Notes: a model not told the origin generated them from the sequence alone. 64,000 nt of DNA from G963676795 sp963677215 (GCA_963677215.1 OY781919.1:1178001-1242000); one strand, 5' to 3'; shown: positions 16,411-24,904, counted from the first letter of the stretch. A program made the numbers and translations.

Positions 16411-18036
16411 TCAGGCGGTTGTTGGCTGTGGAACCAGAATCAGTTCAACATCAGGGGCAGCCTGGCGATTGACGCTGTCCGCCAAGCTGCCATGTAACAA
16501 GTGCTCCAAAGAACGCTGCGACCCGCGTCCGAGGATGACAATGCCCGGTTTTAGCTGTTCCAGCTGTTCTAATATTATTGCCGTCAGCTGCGCCGCAGCT
16601 GCCTCGGCAACTGTGACACCGACCTGTAGGCCGGACTGCTGCAGATGCTGCTTGGCGCGCTCAACCAATTGCTGGGACTGAGTCATAGTCTCGTTTTCTA
16701 GCACTTCCCCTTCAATAGCTTCAAAAGATCGGATATGGACAATATGAACGGGTGAACGTTGTTTCGTTGCAATGGCGACTGTACGTTGCAACAGGCTAGA
16801 ATCACTGTCATCTCCAGCTAATGCGACCAACACCCCACCACGGTAATCCGGAGCACTGTCTTGCGCGTGCTGTTTTGCTCCATAAACACCCAAGGTGGAA
16901 CGTCGTTTAATCAGAATAACCGGAGCTAGTAGGGCGGCTCCCGCAGCGACATAGAAGGTTAGCTGCGGACTGAAATGCTCCGCAAGCATGGGTGCCACAA
17001 AGGGAGCTACAACCCCCGCAAACCAACGGACGCAATTGTAACCGGCTGAAGCGACAGCACGTGGGGCGTCAGAAACCTCCAGTGCAATTTCAGTAAAAAC
17101 AGTGCTGCAGATGCCTGTCACTCCTCCAGACAGTACGACACAAATAGCTATAATATTTGCCTGAGTATGGGCCATGATCATCAATAATACAGCAAGCGTC
17201 AGGAGGCTAGTTGTCAGAATCTGCAGGGCGCTAAAACGAGCCTGCAAACGCGGGGCGACGATGACGGAAAATATCGCCAGCAGCAGACCCCAGCCGAAAA
17301 ATATCAGTCCCACGGTATGGGGAGACATGTGCAGCACAAACGGAACAAAGGAAAGGATAGTAAAAAAGGCGAAGTTGTAACCAAAAGCACTGCAGGCTGC
17401 CGTGAGTAGACCGCCATGAGTAAGAGCCTTCAAGGGGGCGCTGAATGAGGTTTTTGTGATAGGCTTCGGCTGTTCCGGCAACCATATGGCTATGGCAACA
17501 AAGCCAATGGTCATCAGGGTTGCGGTGCCATAAAAAGGATAACGCCAAGAGTGAGTTCCCAGTGCCGCCCCCAATAGCGGTCCCACGGAGATTCCCAGGC
17601 CCAGGGCCGATTCATACATAAGTATGGCTGCCGTCGTTCCGCCGCGTGCGGCGGAGACGATTACTGACAGTGCCGTTACCACGAAAAAGGCATTTCCAAG
17701 TCCCCATCCAGCCCTGAAACCGACCAGCTCGGCGACACTGTCGGAATTTCCCGCCAGAGCGGAAAAGATGACTATCAACACAGAACCGAGCAATAGGGTT
17801 TTACGCCCTCCGAGACGGCTGGAGACATAACCTGTAACCAACATCATGACTGAGGTAACAAAAAAATAACTGGTAAACAGCAATGACACTTGGCTGGGTG
17901 AGGCATGGAGACCCTCGGCGATAGAAGTCAATATAGGATCGACCAGTCCGATCGACATAAACCCGATAACACAGGCGAACGCAGTCGCCCAGACAGCCTT
18001 TGGTTGATTTAGAAAGCTGACGGATGTTTTACTCAT
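16411..18036 (-). CDS. MFS transporter fused to a C-terminal universal stress protein domain
   Basis: 541 aa. Residues 1 to about 395 form a 12-helix MFS exporter of the drug:H+ antiporter type (the loop between helices 2 and 3 reads VSSRLGGRKTLLLG). Residues about 405-541 form a cytoplasmic Usp domain (GGVLVALAGDDSDSSLLQRTVAIA, then IVILGRGSQRSLEHLLHGS, resembling the Usp nucleotide-binding loop but imperfect). MFS proteins export or import small solutes; the Usp tail could sense ATP or stress, which is inference. It is divergent from a marR gene with two shared palindromic sites, so MarR control is likely. AAGGAC precedes the ATG. Confidence 0.9.
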   Translation of the reverse strand: MSKTSVSFLNQPKAVWATAFACVIGFMSIGLVDPILTSIAEGLHASPSQVSLLFTSYFFVTSVMMLVTGYVSSRLGGRKTLLLGSVLIVIFSALAGNSDSVAELVGFRAGWGLGNAFFVVTALSVIVSAARGGTTAAILMYESALGLGISVGPLLGAALGTHSWRYPFYGTATLMTIGFVAIAIWLPEQPKPITKTSFSAPLKALTHGGLLTAACSAFGYNFAFFTILSFVPFVLHMSPHTVGLIFFGWGLLLAIFSVIVAPRLQARFSALQILTTSLLTLAVLLMIMAHTQANIIAICVVLSGGVTGICSTVFTEIALEVSDAPRAVASAGYNCVRWFAGVVAPFVAPMLAEHFSPQLTFYVAAGAALLAPVILIKRRSTLGVYGAKQHAQDSAPDYRGGVLVALAGDDSDSSLLQRTVAIATKQRSPVHIVHIRSFEAIEGEVLENETMTQSQQLVERAKQHLQQSGLQVGVTVAEAAAAQLTAIILEQLEQLKPGIVILGRGSQRSLEHLLHGSLADSVNRQAAPDVELILVPQPTTA

Positions 18037-18085
18037 TTGCTACGGTCCTTGAACTTTGAAACAGGTGGATAGAAAAGAAATGTAT

Positions 18086-18098
18086 CTGTATAATGCAG
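18086..18098. promoter_or_regulatory. Candidate MarR operator, copy 1
   Basis: CTGTATAATGCAG, a near-palindrome of the form CTGYATWATRCAG, in the 137-base divergent spacer between the MFS-Usp and marR genes. A second copy lies 43 bases downstream, about four helical turns, on the same face. Pattern and place fit autoregulation by the adjacent MarR. Confidence 0.6.
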
Positions 18099-18128
18099 AC
18101 ATTACACATTTGTAGACGGCGGGTCAAT

Positions 18129-18141
18129 CTGTATTATGCAG
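18129..18141. promoter_or_regulatory. Candidate MarR operator, copy 2
   Basis: CTGTATTATGCAG differs from copy 1 at one base, and that change is at the symmetric centre. It sits 32 bases before the marR ATG, where a bound repressor would block transcription or translation of marR. Confidence 0.6.
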
Positions 18142-18173
18142 GCAAGTTTATATATTAAGATTCAGGAGAAAAT

Positions 18174-18632
18174 ATGAAGGATAATAATCGTATTGCGCGG
18201 CTGGAATATCAACTAGCGAATCTGGTACGTACTTTGGAAGCGATCAACAGACATCGGAAATATCCCTTGGAACGAGCCCATTATCTGTTGCTGCTGCATC
18301 TGAGGGACGGACCGTTGAGTGTCGGAGAACTGGCTACCAGCTTGACGCTAGATAACTCAACAGTTACGCGCCAACTAAATGCCATGGAAAAAAAAGGATT
18401 GATCACTAAACAGTCCAACCCTGCAGATGGTCGCAGTGCTCTGATTGTGACAACGGCATCCGGCCAAGAACTGGCCGAGTCAATGCATCATCTCCGTGTT
18501 CAACGAATAGAAGTCCTGCTGCGTGACTGGGATGATAAAGACATCGACTCCCTGACACGCCTAACAACCCGTTTGACTGAAGCGCTGGGTTCCAGTTTTC
18601 GCAAAACTGGCACAACTACAAAATCTGGCTGA
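18174..18632 (+). CDS. MarR family transcriptional regulator
   Basis: 152 aa. The winged helix-turn-helix is clear: LSVGELATSLTLDNSTVTRQLNAMEKKGLI, followed by the wing (KQSNPADGRSALIV) and C-terminal dimerisation helices. Such proteins usually repress a divergent transporter and themselves and are released by phenolic or oxidant ligands. Here the divergent gene is the MFS-Usp fusion and the downstream gene a ferredoxin-nitroreductase. TTCAGGAGAAAAT supplies the ribosome site. Confidence 0.9.
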   Translation: MKDNNRIARLEYQLANLVRTLEAINRHRKYPLERAHYLLLLHLRDGPLSVGELATSLTLDNSTVTRQLNAMEKKGLITKQSNPADGRSALIVTTASGQELAESMHHLRVQRIEVLLRDWDDKDIDSLTRLTTRLTEALGSSFRKTGTTTKSG

Positions 18633-18831
18633 AACACTCAAAAGGAAAAACATATCGCCAAGGTTAATAAAATCAATGTCAGTATTGCTCATTTGTAAAA
18701 GGTTTCCCGGCTCGTTCACAATGTTATCAAATATTGGACATTCTGGAATGATCGACCTTTCCTGAATAATTTGGATCGTATAATCACCAGAAAACTCTCG
18801 GTTCTCTCATCGACAAAAGGAATACGTAGAA

Positions 18832-19680
18832 ATGAACGACATTCAATTCATGATCGACAAGGAACACTGCATTGCCTGCGAAGCTTGTGTCAGGGATTGC
18901 CCCTTTGGCGTTCTGACCATGGCTGAACAGCCGCTACTTGAAAACTCCGACAACTGTCTCGGCTGTCAGCACTGCCTGGCCATCTGCCCTACTGAGGCCT
19001 TGTCCATTTTGGGCAATCATGCCCACGACTCCACAGAACTTGCAGACCGAATACCTACGTTTAGCCAGATGGCAACCTTGATCAAGGGACGTCGCTCAAT
19101 CCGGCAGTACGCCCCTGACGCCTTGCCTGCAGAAACTTTGGACACTTTGCTTTCCACGGCATGGCACGCCCCCACTGCAGTCAACAATCAAAGCGTAAGG
19201 TTTACGGTGCTGGACGCTCCCGGGCAGGTGCAAATGCTTTCAGACGAATGTTGGCAGCGCCTAGAGGACATGGAGCACGTCGACTCTTTGCCCGAAGGAC
19301 CTCTCAGGAACTACGTGAACATAGGGAAAGCGATTCGTCAGGACAAGGGGATAGATCTTTTTTTCCGAGGAGCTCCGCATCTGATCATTGCCTCTTCCCC
19401 GAAAACTAACCCTGCTGCGCAAACCGATACGGTAATTGCTTTGAGTTATCTGGAGCTGGCAGCACAGAGCATGAATCTGGGGACTTTGTGGAACGGTCTG
19501 GCCAAAACGCTTATCTGTAAGGTTTTCACTGACCTCAGTGAACGGCTTGGTATCCCGACCGATCACCTCGTCGGAGGTATGATGCTACTGGGCAAACCTG
19601 CGGTGCAATACATTCGTACCATTGAACGTGCTCCAGCCAATATCCAGCGAAACTCTCTGGCCCCTCGCAGTTTGAAATAA
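18832..19680 (+). CDS. Nitroreductase family protein with N-terminal 2[4Fe-4S] ferredoxin domain
   Basis: 282 aa. Residues 1-60 carry two ferredoxin motifs (CIACEACVRDCPFG and CLGCQHCLAICP). From about residue 80 follows an FMN-binding nitroreductase fold (RRSIRQYAPDALP, HAPTAVNNQSVRF, then a C-terminal MMLLGKP). The fusion lets ferredoxin-type clusters feed electrons to the flavin; likely substrates are nitro, quinone or other electrophiles. The gene lies 199 bases after marR in the same direction, with AAAGGAATACG before the ATG; a TATAAT-like hexamer at 18779-18784 suggests its own promoter. It could form a detoxification set with MarR and the MFS-Usp exporter. Confidence 0.9.
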   Translation: MNDIQFMIDKEHCIACEACVRDCPFGVLTMAEQPLLENSDNCLGCQHCLAICPTEALSILGNHAHDSTELADRIPTFSQMATLIKGRRSIRQYAPDALPAETLDTLLSTAWHAPTAVNNQSVRFTVLDAPGQVQMLSDECWQRLEDMEHVDSLPEGPLRNYVNIGKAIRQDKGIDLFFRGAPHLIIASSPKTNPAAQTDTVIALSYLELAAQSMNLGTLWNGLAKTLICKVFTDLSERLGIPTDHLVGGMMLLGKPAVQYIRTIERAPANIQRNSLAPRSLK

Positions 19681-19694
19681 TACCTGACTACTGA

Positions 19695-19715
19695 GCCGCT
19701 CCAACTTGGAGCGGC
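19695..19715 (+). terminator. Hairpin after the nitroreductase gene
   Basis: A perfect 8-base stem GCCGCTCC / GGAGCGGC with a 5-base loop, 14 bases after the stop codon. Only a weak T/A tail follows, so it may be an inefficient terminator. Confidence 0.55.
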
Positions 19716-19897
19716 CTATAAGAGAGGTGATCAATGCCAAATAAAAAGGATGAGATCCTCCTCACTTGATTTTCATAAATAGGTAGTTTTGAATTCTAGA
19801 TAGCTAGATTTTAACTGACACTGTTTTTCAGGCCAGATTCAAATTTCTACAATTGAAGGGCTGATCCGGTTGGTTGGGTCTGCCCTTCATACTGCAA

Positions 19898-20400
19898 CTA
19901 CTTCAACAGGTACTTACTTTCAAACTTTCCTGCGTCAGCATCGGCCAGTCTTTTCTCGACATAGTCCAAAACTTCTTTACCCGGCACACCTTTGGCGGAA
20001 GTGTTTTTGAGGTATTCGTCGATAACGGTTTGACGGCTTTCTTCCAGTTTGCTGCTTCTTTAGGGTCAATACCGACAATCGAAACACCTTGGGACAGCGC
20101 GAACTTGATGCCACGAACTTCAGAGTTTTCTCAGGCCTTGCCATGGCGACCGGCCCATTCGAGGTCGAGTTCATCGATGGTCTTCTGAGTTTCAGGGTCG
20201 AGAGCCTTCAACTTATCCTTGTTCATGACGACAAAGAAACCCAGTGAAACGCCGGTCGGAGCACTATAGGCGGTGTAGCGGGTGACCTTGGCGAGTTTCC
20301 AGTCGACTGCAGCGCGGTCGGGGTTCAGCCAAGGGCCTTGGCCACGCTTGCGGTCGGGCCGACGGCACGGATATTCATCCCCTTGAGGTCGCTCATCTCG
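19898..20400 (-). pseudogene. Decayed TRAP transporter substrate-binding protein (DctP type), C-terminal half
   Basis: Read on the minus strand, the pieces match the C-terminal half of DctP-family proteins: SDLKGMNIRAVGPTASVAKALG, then after a stop and frame change VTRYTAYSAPTGVSLGFFVV, MNKDKLKALDPETQKTIDEL, then GVPGKEVLDYVEKRLADAD and the end FESKYLLK. Lesions seen: an apparent internal deletion near 20335, an in-frame stop after GRHGKA near 20130, and a frameshift near 20026 (VKP to a different frame). The N-terminal half is absent; homology begins right at the stop of the MBL gene. No TRAP membrane genes remain nearby. Confidence 0.85.
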
Positions 20401-21195
20401 TTATATTTCGAAGCTTTTCCCCGCACCGAGGACTTCAAAATGGCAACGGGAGCCCAGCTGTTCCTGCAGAACCTGACAGGCTTCATCGCAGGTACAGTGC
20501 CCGGTCAGCAGGTATTTTGCACCAAGTTCGGCGAAGTATTGAACAACCGCGGGAGTGTTCAGATCGACCTGGCGCAGGTGAAAACCACCGACAACGGCAT
20601 GAACATGAGCAACGCCGGTGATCTTGCGGGCGTACTCAACGGTATTACAGATGCCGGAATGAGCGCAGCCTGAAATGACCACCAGCCCGTTGGGAGTGAC
20701 AAAAGTCAGGGCGCTGTCGTCAATCAGTTCGTCGACAGCGCCATCGGCCAGAACGGTCGGGAAGTCTTTGGCCTCAAAATCGAAAAGGCGCGGGACGCCG
20801 GTCAGAAAATAACTATTCTCGCCGATCATGAGCGGGCTCTCGGTTTCGATCAGCTGGTTATCCTGCACCAGGGCCTCACGACTGGTCGCCATGCTGTCGT
20901 CTTTTCCGCTGAGCTTGGAGTAGCGCGGGGTAAAGCAGTTCGGATGCAGGAAGATCCTGGAATTGCGAATCTGGTTGATACCGTTGGCATGATCATAATG
21001 GCCGTGGCTGAGCGCGACAGTGTTGATTTCGGATAGGTCGATGTCGAGGATTTTTGCGTTCTGTATGAAGGTATCGGTCTGACCGAAGTCAAACAGCAGC
21101 TGTTGACCGGCAAACTCGATATGCATCGACAGGCCATGCTCGGGAGTGCAGCGTTCATCACCGGGCCTGTCGTCAACCAGAACTGTAATCTTCAT
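20401..21195 (-). CDS. MBL-fold metallo-hydrolase
   Basis: 264 aa. A metallo-beta-lactamase fold with metal-binding SHGHYDHANG near residue 65, a later SGCAHSGICN and the C-terminal GGFHL and TGHCTCDEA. The pattern resembles the group annotated as 7,8-dihydropterin-6-methyl ribofuranosylaminobenzene phosphate synthase-like proteins, but the substrate cannot be assigned. GGGAG precedes the ATG. The stop codon lies exactly at the junction with a decayed TRAP gene, so the natural C-terminus may have been replaced by a base or two at the join. Confidence 0.85.
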   Translation of the reverse strand: MKITVLVDDRPGDERCTPEHGLSMHIEFAGQQLLFDFGQTDTFIQNAKILDIDLSEINTVALSHGHYDHANGINQIRNSRIFLHPNCFTPRYSKLSGKDDSMATSREALVQDNQLIETESPLMIGENSYFLTGVPRLFDFEAKDFPTVLADGAVDELIDDSALTFVTPNGLVVISGCAHSGICNTVEYARKITGVAHVHAVVGGFHLRQVDLNTPAVVQYFAELGAKYLLTGHCTCDEACQVLQEQLGSRCHFEVLGAGKSFEI

Positions 21196-21359
21196 CTTGC
21201 GACTCCCTTGAACGGTTTTTTACTGTTATAAGCCAAGGGGATGGAATCATGCGAATATTTTGTTGCTAAAATTTCAGAAAGCTCAAGACATCAATAATAT
21301 CAGTTTGTTGACTGTAATGTGTGCGGGGGTGAGACGGGGGCGCGGAACAGAAGAGCCTG

Positions 21360-21773
21360 TCAGCTGATAAATTTGCCTCCTCTCGATTCCAGATAGCTGC
21401 CGTATTGTTTATCGACTTCGACGATATGATTGAGAACCCAGCTGCGCAAAAAGGTCAGCAGGTTGGTTGCCATCTTCACCTTGTCCACCGGTTCTGCCTT
21501 GATCTTCTCAAGAGAGTCTATCAGTTCCTGGTGTAGCTTTTTATGTTTGGGCAGGCCGAGAAACTTGTATTCCTCCATAAGCTTTTCTTCATGCTGAAAA
21601 TGATGGATTGTGTAATCTTCAAGCAGGGCGAGCACCTCATCGAGGACTTCGTCACCGCGCTTGTCGCGAATGGCTTCATAAAGGCTGTTGACCGCTTCAA
21701 TCAGACGGCGATGTTCGTTATCTAAAGCGACAATTCCGGTTTCATAGACAGCTTTCCAACTGATAGTCGCCAT
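21360..21773 (-). CDS. Bacteriohemerythrin
   Basis: 137 aa, single hemerythrin domain. All di-iron ligands are at the usual spacing: H21 (DNEHRRL), H58 and E62 (HHFQHEEKLM), H77 and H81 (PKHKKLHQEL), H116 and D121 (LNHIVEVD). Such proteins bind O2 reversibly and serve for O2 sensing, delivery or scavenging. The gene lies 14 bases after the hemerythrin-GGDEF gene and is very likely co-transcribed with it, so the pair may tie oxygen level to c-di-GMP. Confidence 0.93.
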   Translation of the reverse strand: MATISWKAVYETGIVALDNEHRRLIEAVNSLYEAIRDKRGDEVLDEVLALLEDYTIHHFQHEEKLMEEYKFLGLPKHKKLHQELIDSLEKIKAEPVDKVKMATNLLTFLRSWVLNHIVEVDKQYGSYLESRGGKFIS

Positions 21774-21787
21774 TTTTCGATGTCCCG

Positions 21788-22909
21788 TCAGGCTTTCTGG
21801 CCGATGGCAGAGGTTGAACGAACACAGTTTTTACCGCTTTCCTTGGCCATATAAACGCCTCGGTCAGCGTTTTTAATCAGATCCTCAGGCTGGTGCATGT
21901 GAGCTGTTCTTTCGGCGACACCCAGGCTCAGGCTGTAGTTCCACCGCTCTGCCGGGATCGGGACTTTTTGTGACGACATCTTGTGATGAATCTGTTCAGC
22001 CAGATGCATGGCTCCACTGATGTCGGTTCCGGGGCAGATGATCAGAAATTCATCACCGCCGAGCCGCGAGAGCAGGTCATCGGTTCTGACCAGGTGCTGA
22101 AGCTGTTTGGCCAGCTCTACAAGGACGGCATCGCCGATGTCATGACCATAGGTGTCATTGATTTCCTTGAACCTGTCGACATCGATCATGATGCAGGATA
22201 GTTCATCTTTGCCGTTCTGTTTGTCCTGCCAGTAGCGTTTTAGCTGGAAAAGGGCCTGGCGCCGGTTGGCCAGCCCGGTCAGAACATCGGTCATCGCCAT
22301 CTTTTCCAGTTGGCGGTTGGCCTCGCCGAGAGCCCTGGTGCGCTGGGCGACCTTGTCCTCTAGGTTTTGGTTCAGCTCCTGGAGTTCCCTGTTTCTCTGA
22401 GAAACCTGTTTGAACAGGTGGTTCAATGAACGCAGCAGCAGTTCTTTGGCGTTGTCCGGTTCCTTCTCATTGCTGGCAAAGGCGTCGGCAGGGCTGATCC
22501 CCTGGCCGATCATGGCTGCCTGACGACTCATGCTCAGGTCGGATCCAAGGATATGATAGATCAGCCAATGCATCAGAAATTCGAAAAGGTCCTTACCCGT
22601 ATCTTTTGTCAGGCCTTTTTCCAGGTGAAGCCTGAGGACCTCGTCGATAAAGCCTTTGTGTTCAGAAACATGATATTCGTAGTGACGCTCGTCGACACCC
22701 GCCTCCCGCATAAACTGTTCTTCGTCATGAAAGTGGTAACGGGTATAGTCGAGGAGGTCGCTGAAGACCGTTTCAAGTTTCTCCTGGTCTGGATCCTGCT
22801 GGGATATCAGCAGGCCGAATTTATTGGTGAGTTCGACGAGAAATTTGTGCTGCTCATCGACATCGGCAATGCCTGTTTCGAAATTCCTTCCCCAGACGAC
22901 GAGGTTCAT
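21788..22909 (-). CDS. Hemerythrin-GGDEF diguanylate cyclase
   Basis: 373 aa. N-terminal hemerythrin domain (residues 1-130) with ligands H21, H59, E63, H80, H84, H119 and D124; a coiled-coil linker (about 160-205, rich in Q/N/E/L); then a GGDEF domain with intact active-site SRLGGDEFLIIC and an inhibitory-site RTDD five residues before it. It should make c-di-GMP in response to O2 or redox state, as shown for the Vibrio cholerae Bhr-DGC type; the sign of the response is unknown here. AGGATTAGTCC precedes the ATG. It is the first gene of a pair with a stand-alone bacteriohemerythrin. Confidence 0.93.
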   Translation of the reverse strand: MNLVVWGRNFETGIADVDEQHKFLVELTNKFGLLISQQDPDQEKLETVFSDLLDYTRYHFHDEEQFMREAGVDERHYEYHVSEHKGFIDEVLRLHLEKGLTKDTGKDLFEFLMHWLIYHILGSDLSMSRQAAMIGQGISPADAFASNEKEPDNAKELLLRSLNHLFKQVSQRNRELQELNQNLEDKVAQRTRALGEANRQLEKMAMTDVLTGLANRRQALFQLKRYWQDKQNGKDELSCIMIDVDRFKEINDTYGHDIGDAVLVELAKQLQHLVRTDDLLSRLGGDEFLIICPGTDISGAMHLAEQIHHKMSSQKVPIPAERWNYSLSLGVAERTAHMHQPEDLIKNADRGVYMAKESGKNCVRSTSAIGQKA

Positions 22910-23027
22910 GGACTAATCCTGGCAGATAATTGGCAACTTGTTCAAAATAGATATGAATCATTATACTCGAGAAGATCGCCATTTCAAATTAAGGGCAGTT
23001 TCTGCGTAATGCTGAAAGGAGCAGATA

Positions 23028-23498
23028 ATGATCAAGTTGCGTGGCTTGCTGGCTGCAGGGCTGCTGATGGTACTGACAGCCTGTACTCCTTTTCTGCCGG
23101 TTTTTGAAGAACCCGGAGTCAGCCTGACCGGGGTCAGGGTTCTGCCCAGCAACGGCATTGTGCCGAATTTCGAATTTGACCTGCATATCACCAATCCAAA
23201 CGGGATAGCGCTGAAACTGAAGGGACTATCTTATAAGGTTGAGCTGGAAGGGGAACCGATTCTGACCGGTGTCTCCCGGGCGTTGCCGCTGATTGGAGCC
23301 TACGGGGAAGGCGATGTCACTTTAAGTGCAAGCCCTGATCTGATCAGCACCATGAGCCTGTTCAGCAAGCTGTTCAGACAATCGCGCCAGCAGGTTGAAT
23401 TCAGGCTGGAGGCGGTGCTGGATGTGGGAGGGATTATACCGAAGATCAGGGTCGAAAAAGTTGGAAAGCTGTCATTGAACGATTTGGCGCCAAAATGA
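23028..23498 (+). CDS. LEA type 2 / WHy-domain lipoprotein
   Basis: 156 aa. A lipoprotein signal with lipobox LTAC (residues 16-19) predicts an N-terminally acylated envelope protein. The mature part resembles the LEA-14 / WHy fold (FEFDLHITNPNGIALKLKGL, YKVELEGEPILTG), found in small stress-related lipoproteins. Function is unproven. AAGGAGCAGATA precedes the ATG. It is convergent with the Liv-type binding protein gene, from which it is separated by a bidirectional terminator. Confidence 0.85.
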   Translation: MIKLRGLLAAGLLMVLTACTPFLPVFEEPGVSLTGVRVLPSNGIVPNFEFDLHITNPNGIALKLKGLSYKVELEGEPILTGVSRALPLIGAYGEGDVTLSASPDLISTMSLFSKLFRQSRQQVEFRLEAVLDVGGIIPKIRVEKVGKLSLNDLAPK

Positions 23499-23499
23499 C

Positions 23500-23531
23500 A
23501 AAAGCCTCGTCCAATTCTGGACGAGGCTTTT
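23500..23531. terminator. Bidirectional terminator
   Basis: A 14-base perfect stem (AAAAGCCTCGTCCA and complement) with a 4-base loop between two convergent genes; A and T runs on both sides make it work in both directions. Confidence 0.92.
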
Positions 23532-23553
23532 GAAGATTTAATGCGGAGACTCT

Positions 23554-24705
23554 TTACGGCGCCATGGTGAACTTGCCGTCCTTGACCTGAACCATGACCA
23601 TCGAATCGGTGGTCAGGCCGTTGTGGTCTACGGTGGTCAAGTTATAGGTGCCGGAGATACCGACGTAGTTCTTGGTGTTTTCGATCGCCGCACGCAGTGC
23701 TTCAGGCTCGGTCCCGACCTGCTTGATGGCGTTGGAGATCAGCATGATCGCATCCCAGGCGTAGCCAGAGTGGGTGTTGATCGGGAACTGCTTGTCGTAG
23801 CCCTTTTCCTTGTAGAGCTTGATGAATTCCTGGATGACGGGCTTCTGTGGATCGTTGTCGGGCAGTTCATCGGCAACCATCAGCTTGGTAGCCGGCATGC
23901 GGTCCCCTTCGCTGGAGGTTCCGGCCAGCTCGATATATTTCGGATCAGGCAGGCCGTGGCATTGGAACAGTGGGATATCGATACCGAGCTGAACCTTGTT
24001 TTTGGCGATGATCGAACCGGCCGGGCCGGTGGTCCAGGCCAGGATAGCCTGCGGGTTGCTGTTCTTGACCTTGGTCAGCTGCGAGGTCATGTCGGTGTCG
24101 CGGTTACCGAAGGATTCCTCGGCGATCAGTTCGATACCGTATTGCGGGCCCAGCTCCTTCATCCAGCGGGCGCCGTCCTTGCCGAAGCCGTCGGTACCAG
24201 CCATCAGCGCGACCTTGGTCAGCCCCTTTTCCTTCAGATAGAGGAACATCCGTTCGACAGCGGTCTTGGAGCGCTGCGGGGATTTGAAGATCCATTTGAA
24301 TGAGCCGAATTTGCCACCCATGATAACCGGGTCACCACCGACGGTCATGACAATCGGGATTTCGGCTTTGTCGGCAATCCCCTTGACGTTCATGCCGGTG
24401 TCGGTGAGGGTCGGGCCGATGATGGCGACGACCTTGTCCTTGTAGATGAATTTCTTGGCAATCGAAGCCGCCTTGGCCGGGTTGCCTTCGGTGTCACCAA
24501 TTTCCAGTTCCAGCATCTTGCCGTTGATGCCGCCTTCTGAGTTGATCTTGTCAACGACCATTTCGGCGACCAGCTCGGTCGGAGTGCCGATAAACGAGGC
24601 GCGACCGGAGAGGTCAAAGAAGGCACCGATCTTGATGGTATCGGCGGCCAAAACCGGAGTCGCGCAGAAGATCAGGGTGAAAAACAGGGCAAAAAACTTC
24701 TTCAT
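23554..24705 (-). CDS. Branched-chain amino acid-type ABC transporter binding protein (orphan)
   Basis: 383 aa from ATG 24705, preceded by GAGGAGATGCTTCC. A signal peptide (KKFFALFFTLIFCATPVLAA) is followed by a periplasmic-binding fold of the LivJ/Peripla_BP_6 type: IKIGAFFDLSGRASFIGTP, KINSEGGINGKMLEL, and AIIGPTLTDTGMNVK. The frame could be extended 72 residues upstream without plausible coding. No permease or ATPase gene is adjacent. The liv-ior operon at 32209-39497 lacks a binding protein, so this may serve it; aromatic or branched-chain amino acids are the suggested ligands, by inference. Confidence 0.9.
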   Translation of the reverse strand: MKKFFALFFTLIFCATPVLAADTIKIGAFFDLSGRASFIGTPTELVAEMVVDKINSEGGINGKMLELEIGDTEGNPAKAASIAKKFIYKDKVVAIIGPTLTDTGMNVKGIADKAEIPIVMTVGGDPVIMGGKFGSFKWIFKSPQRSKTAVERMFLYLKEKGLTKVALMAGTDGFGKDGARWMKELGPQYGIELIAEESFGNRDTDMTSQLTKVKNSNPQAILAWTTGPAGSIIAKNKVQLGIDIPLFQCHGLPDPKYIELAGTSSEGDRMPATKLMVADELPDNDPQKPVIQEFIKLYKEKGYDKQFPINTHSGYAWDAIMLISNAIKQVGTEPEALRAAIENTKNYVGISGTYNLTTVDHNGLTTDSMVMVQVKDGKFTMAP

Positions 24706-24904
24706 GGAAGCATCTCCTCTCATAAACATGTACAATTTAATTGTGTGCAACAGGTTCTGAATATGACGGCAAAGGGGCAGAAAATCAAATCTTTTCATCA
24801 GCATGTCTCTTGAATCGTCGAGTCCGGGATAAATAAAATGAACCTGGCGCTGTCTGGTCGGTGACGTATTTGTTGAACCAAAGTCAGTAGATTTTAGAGG
24901 TGGA

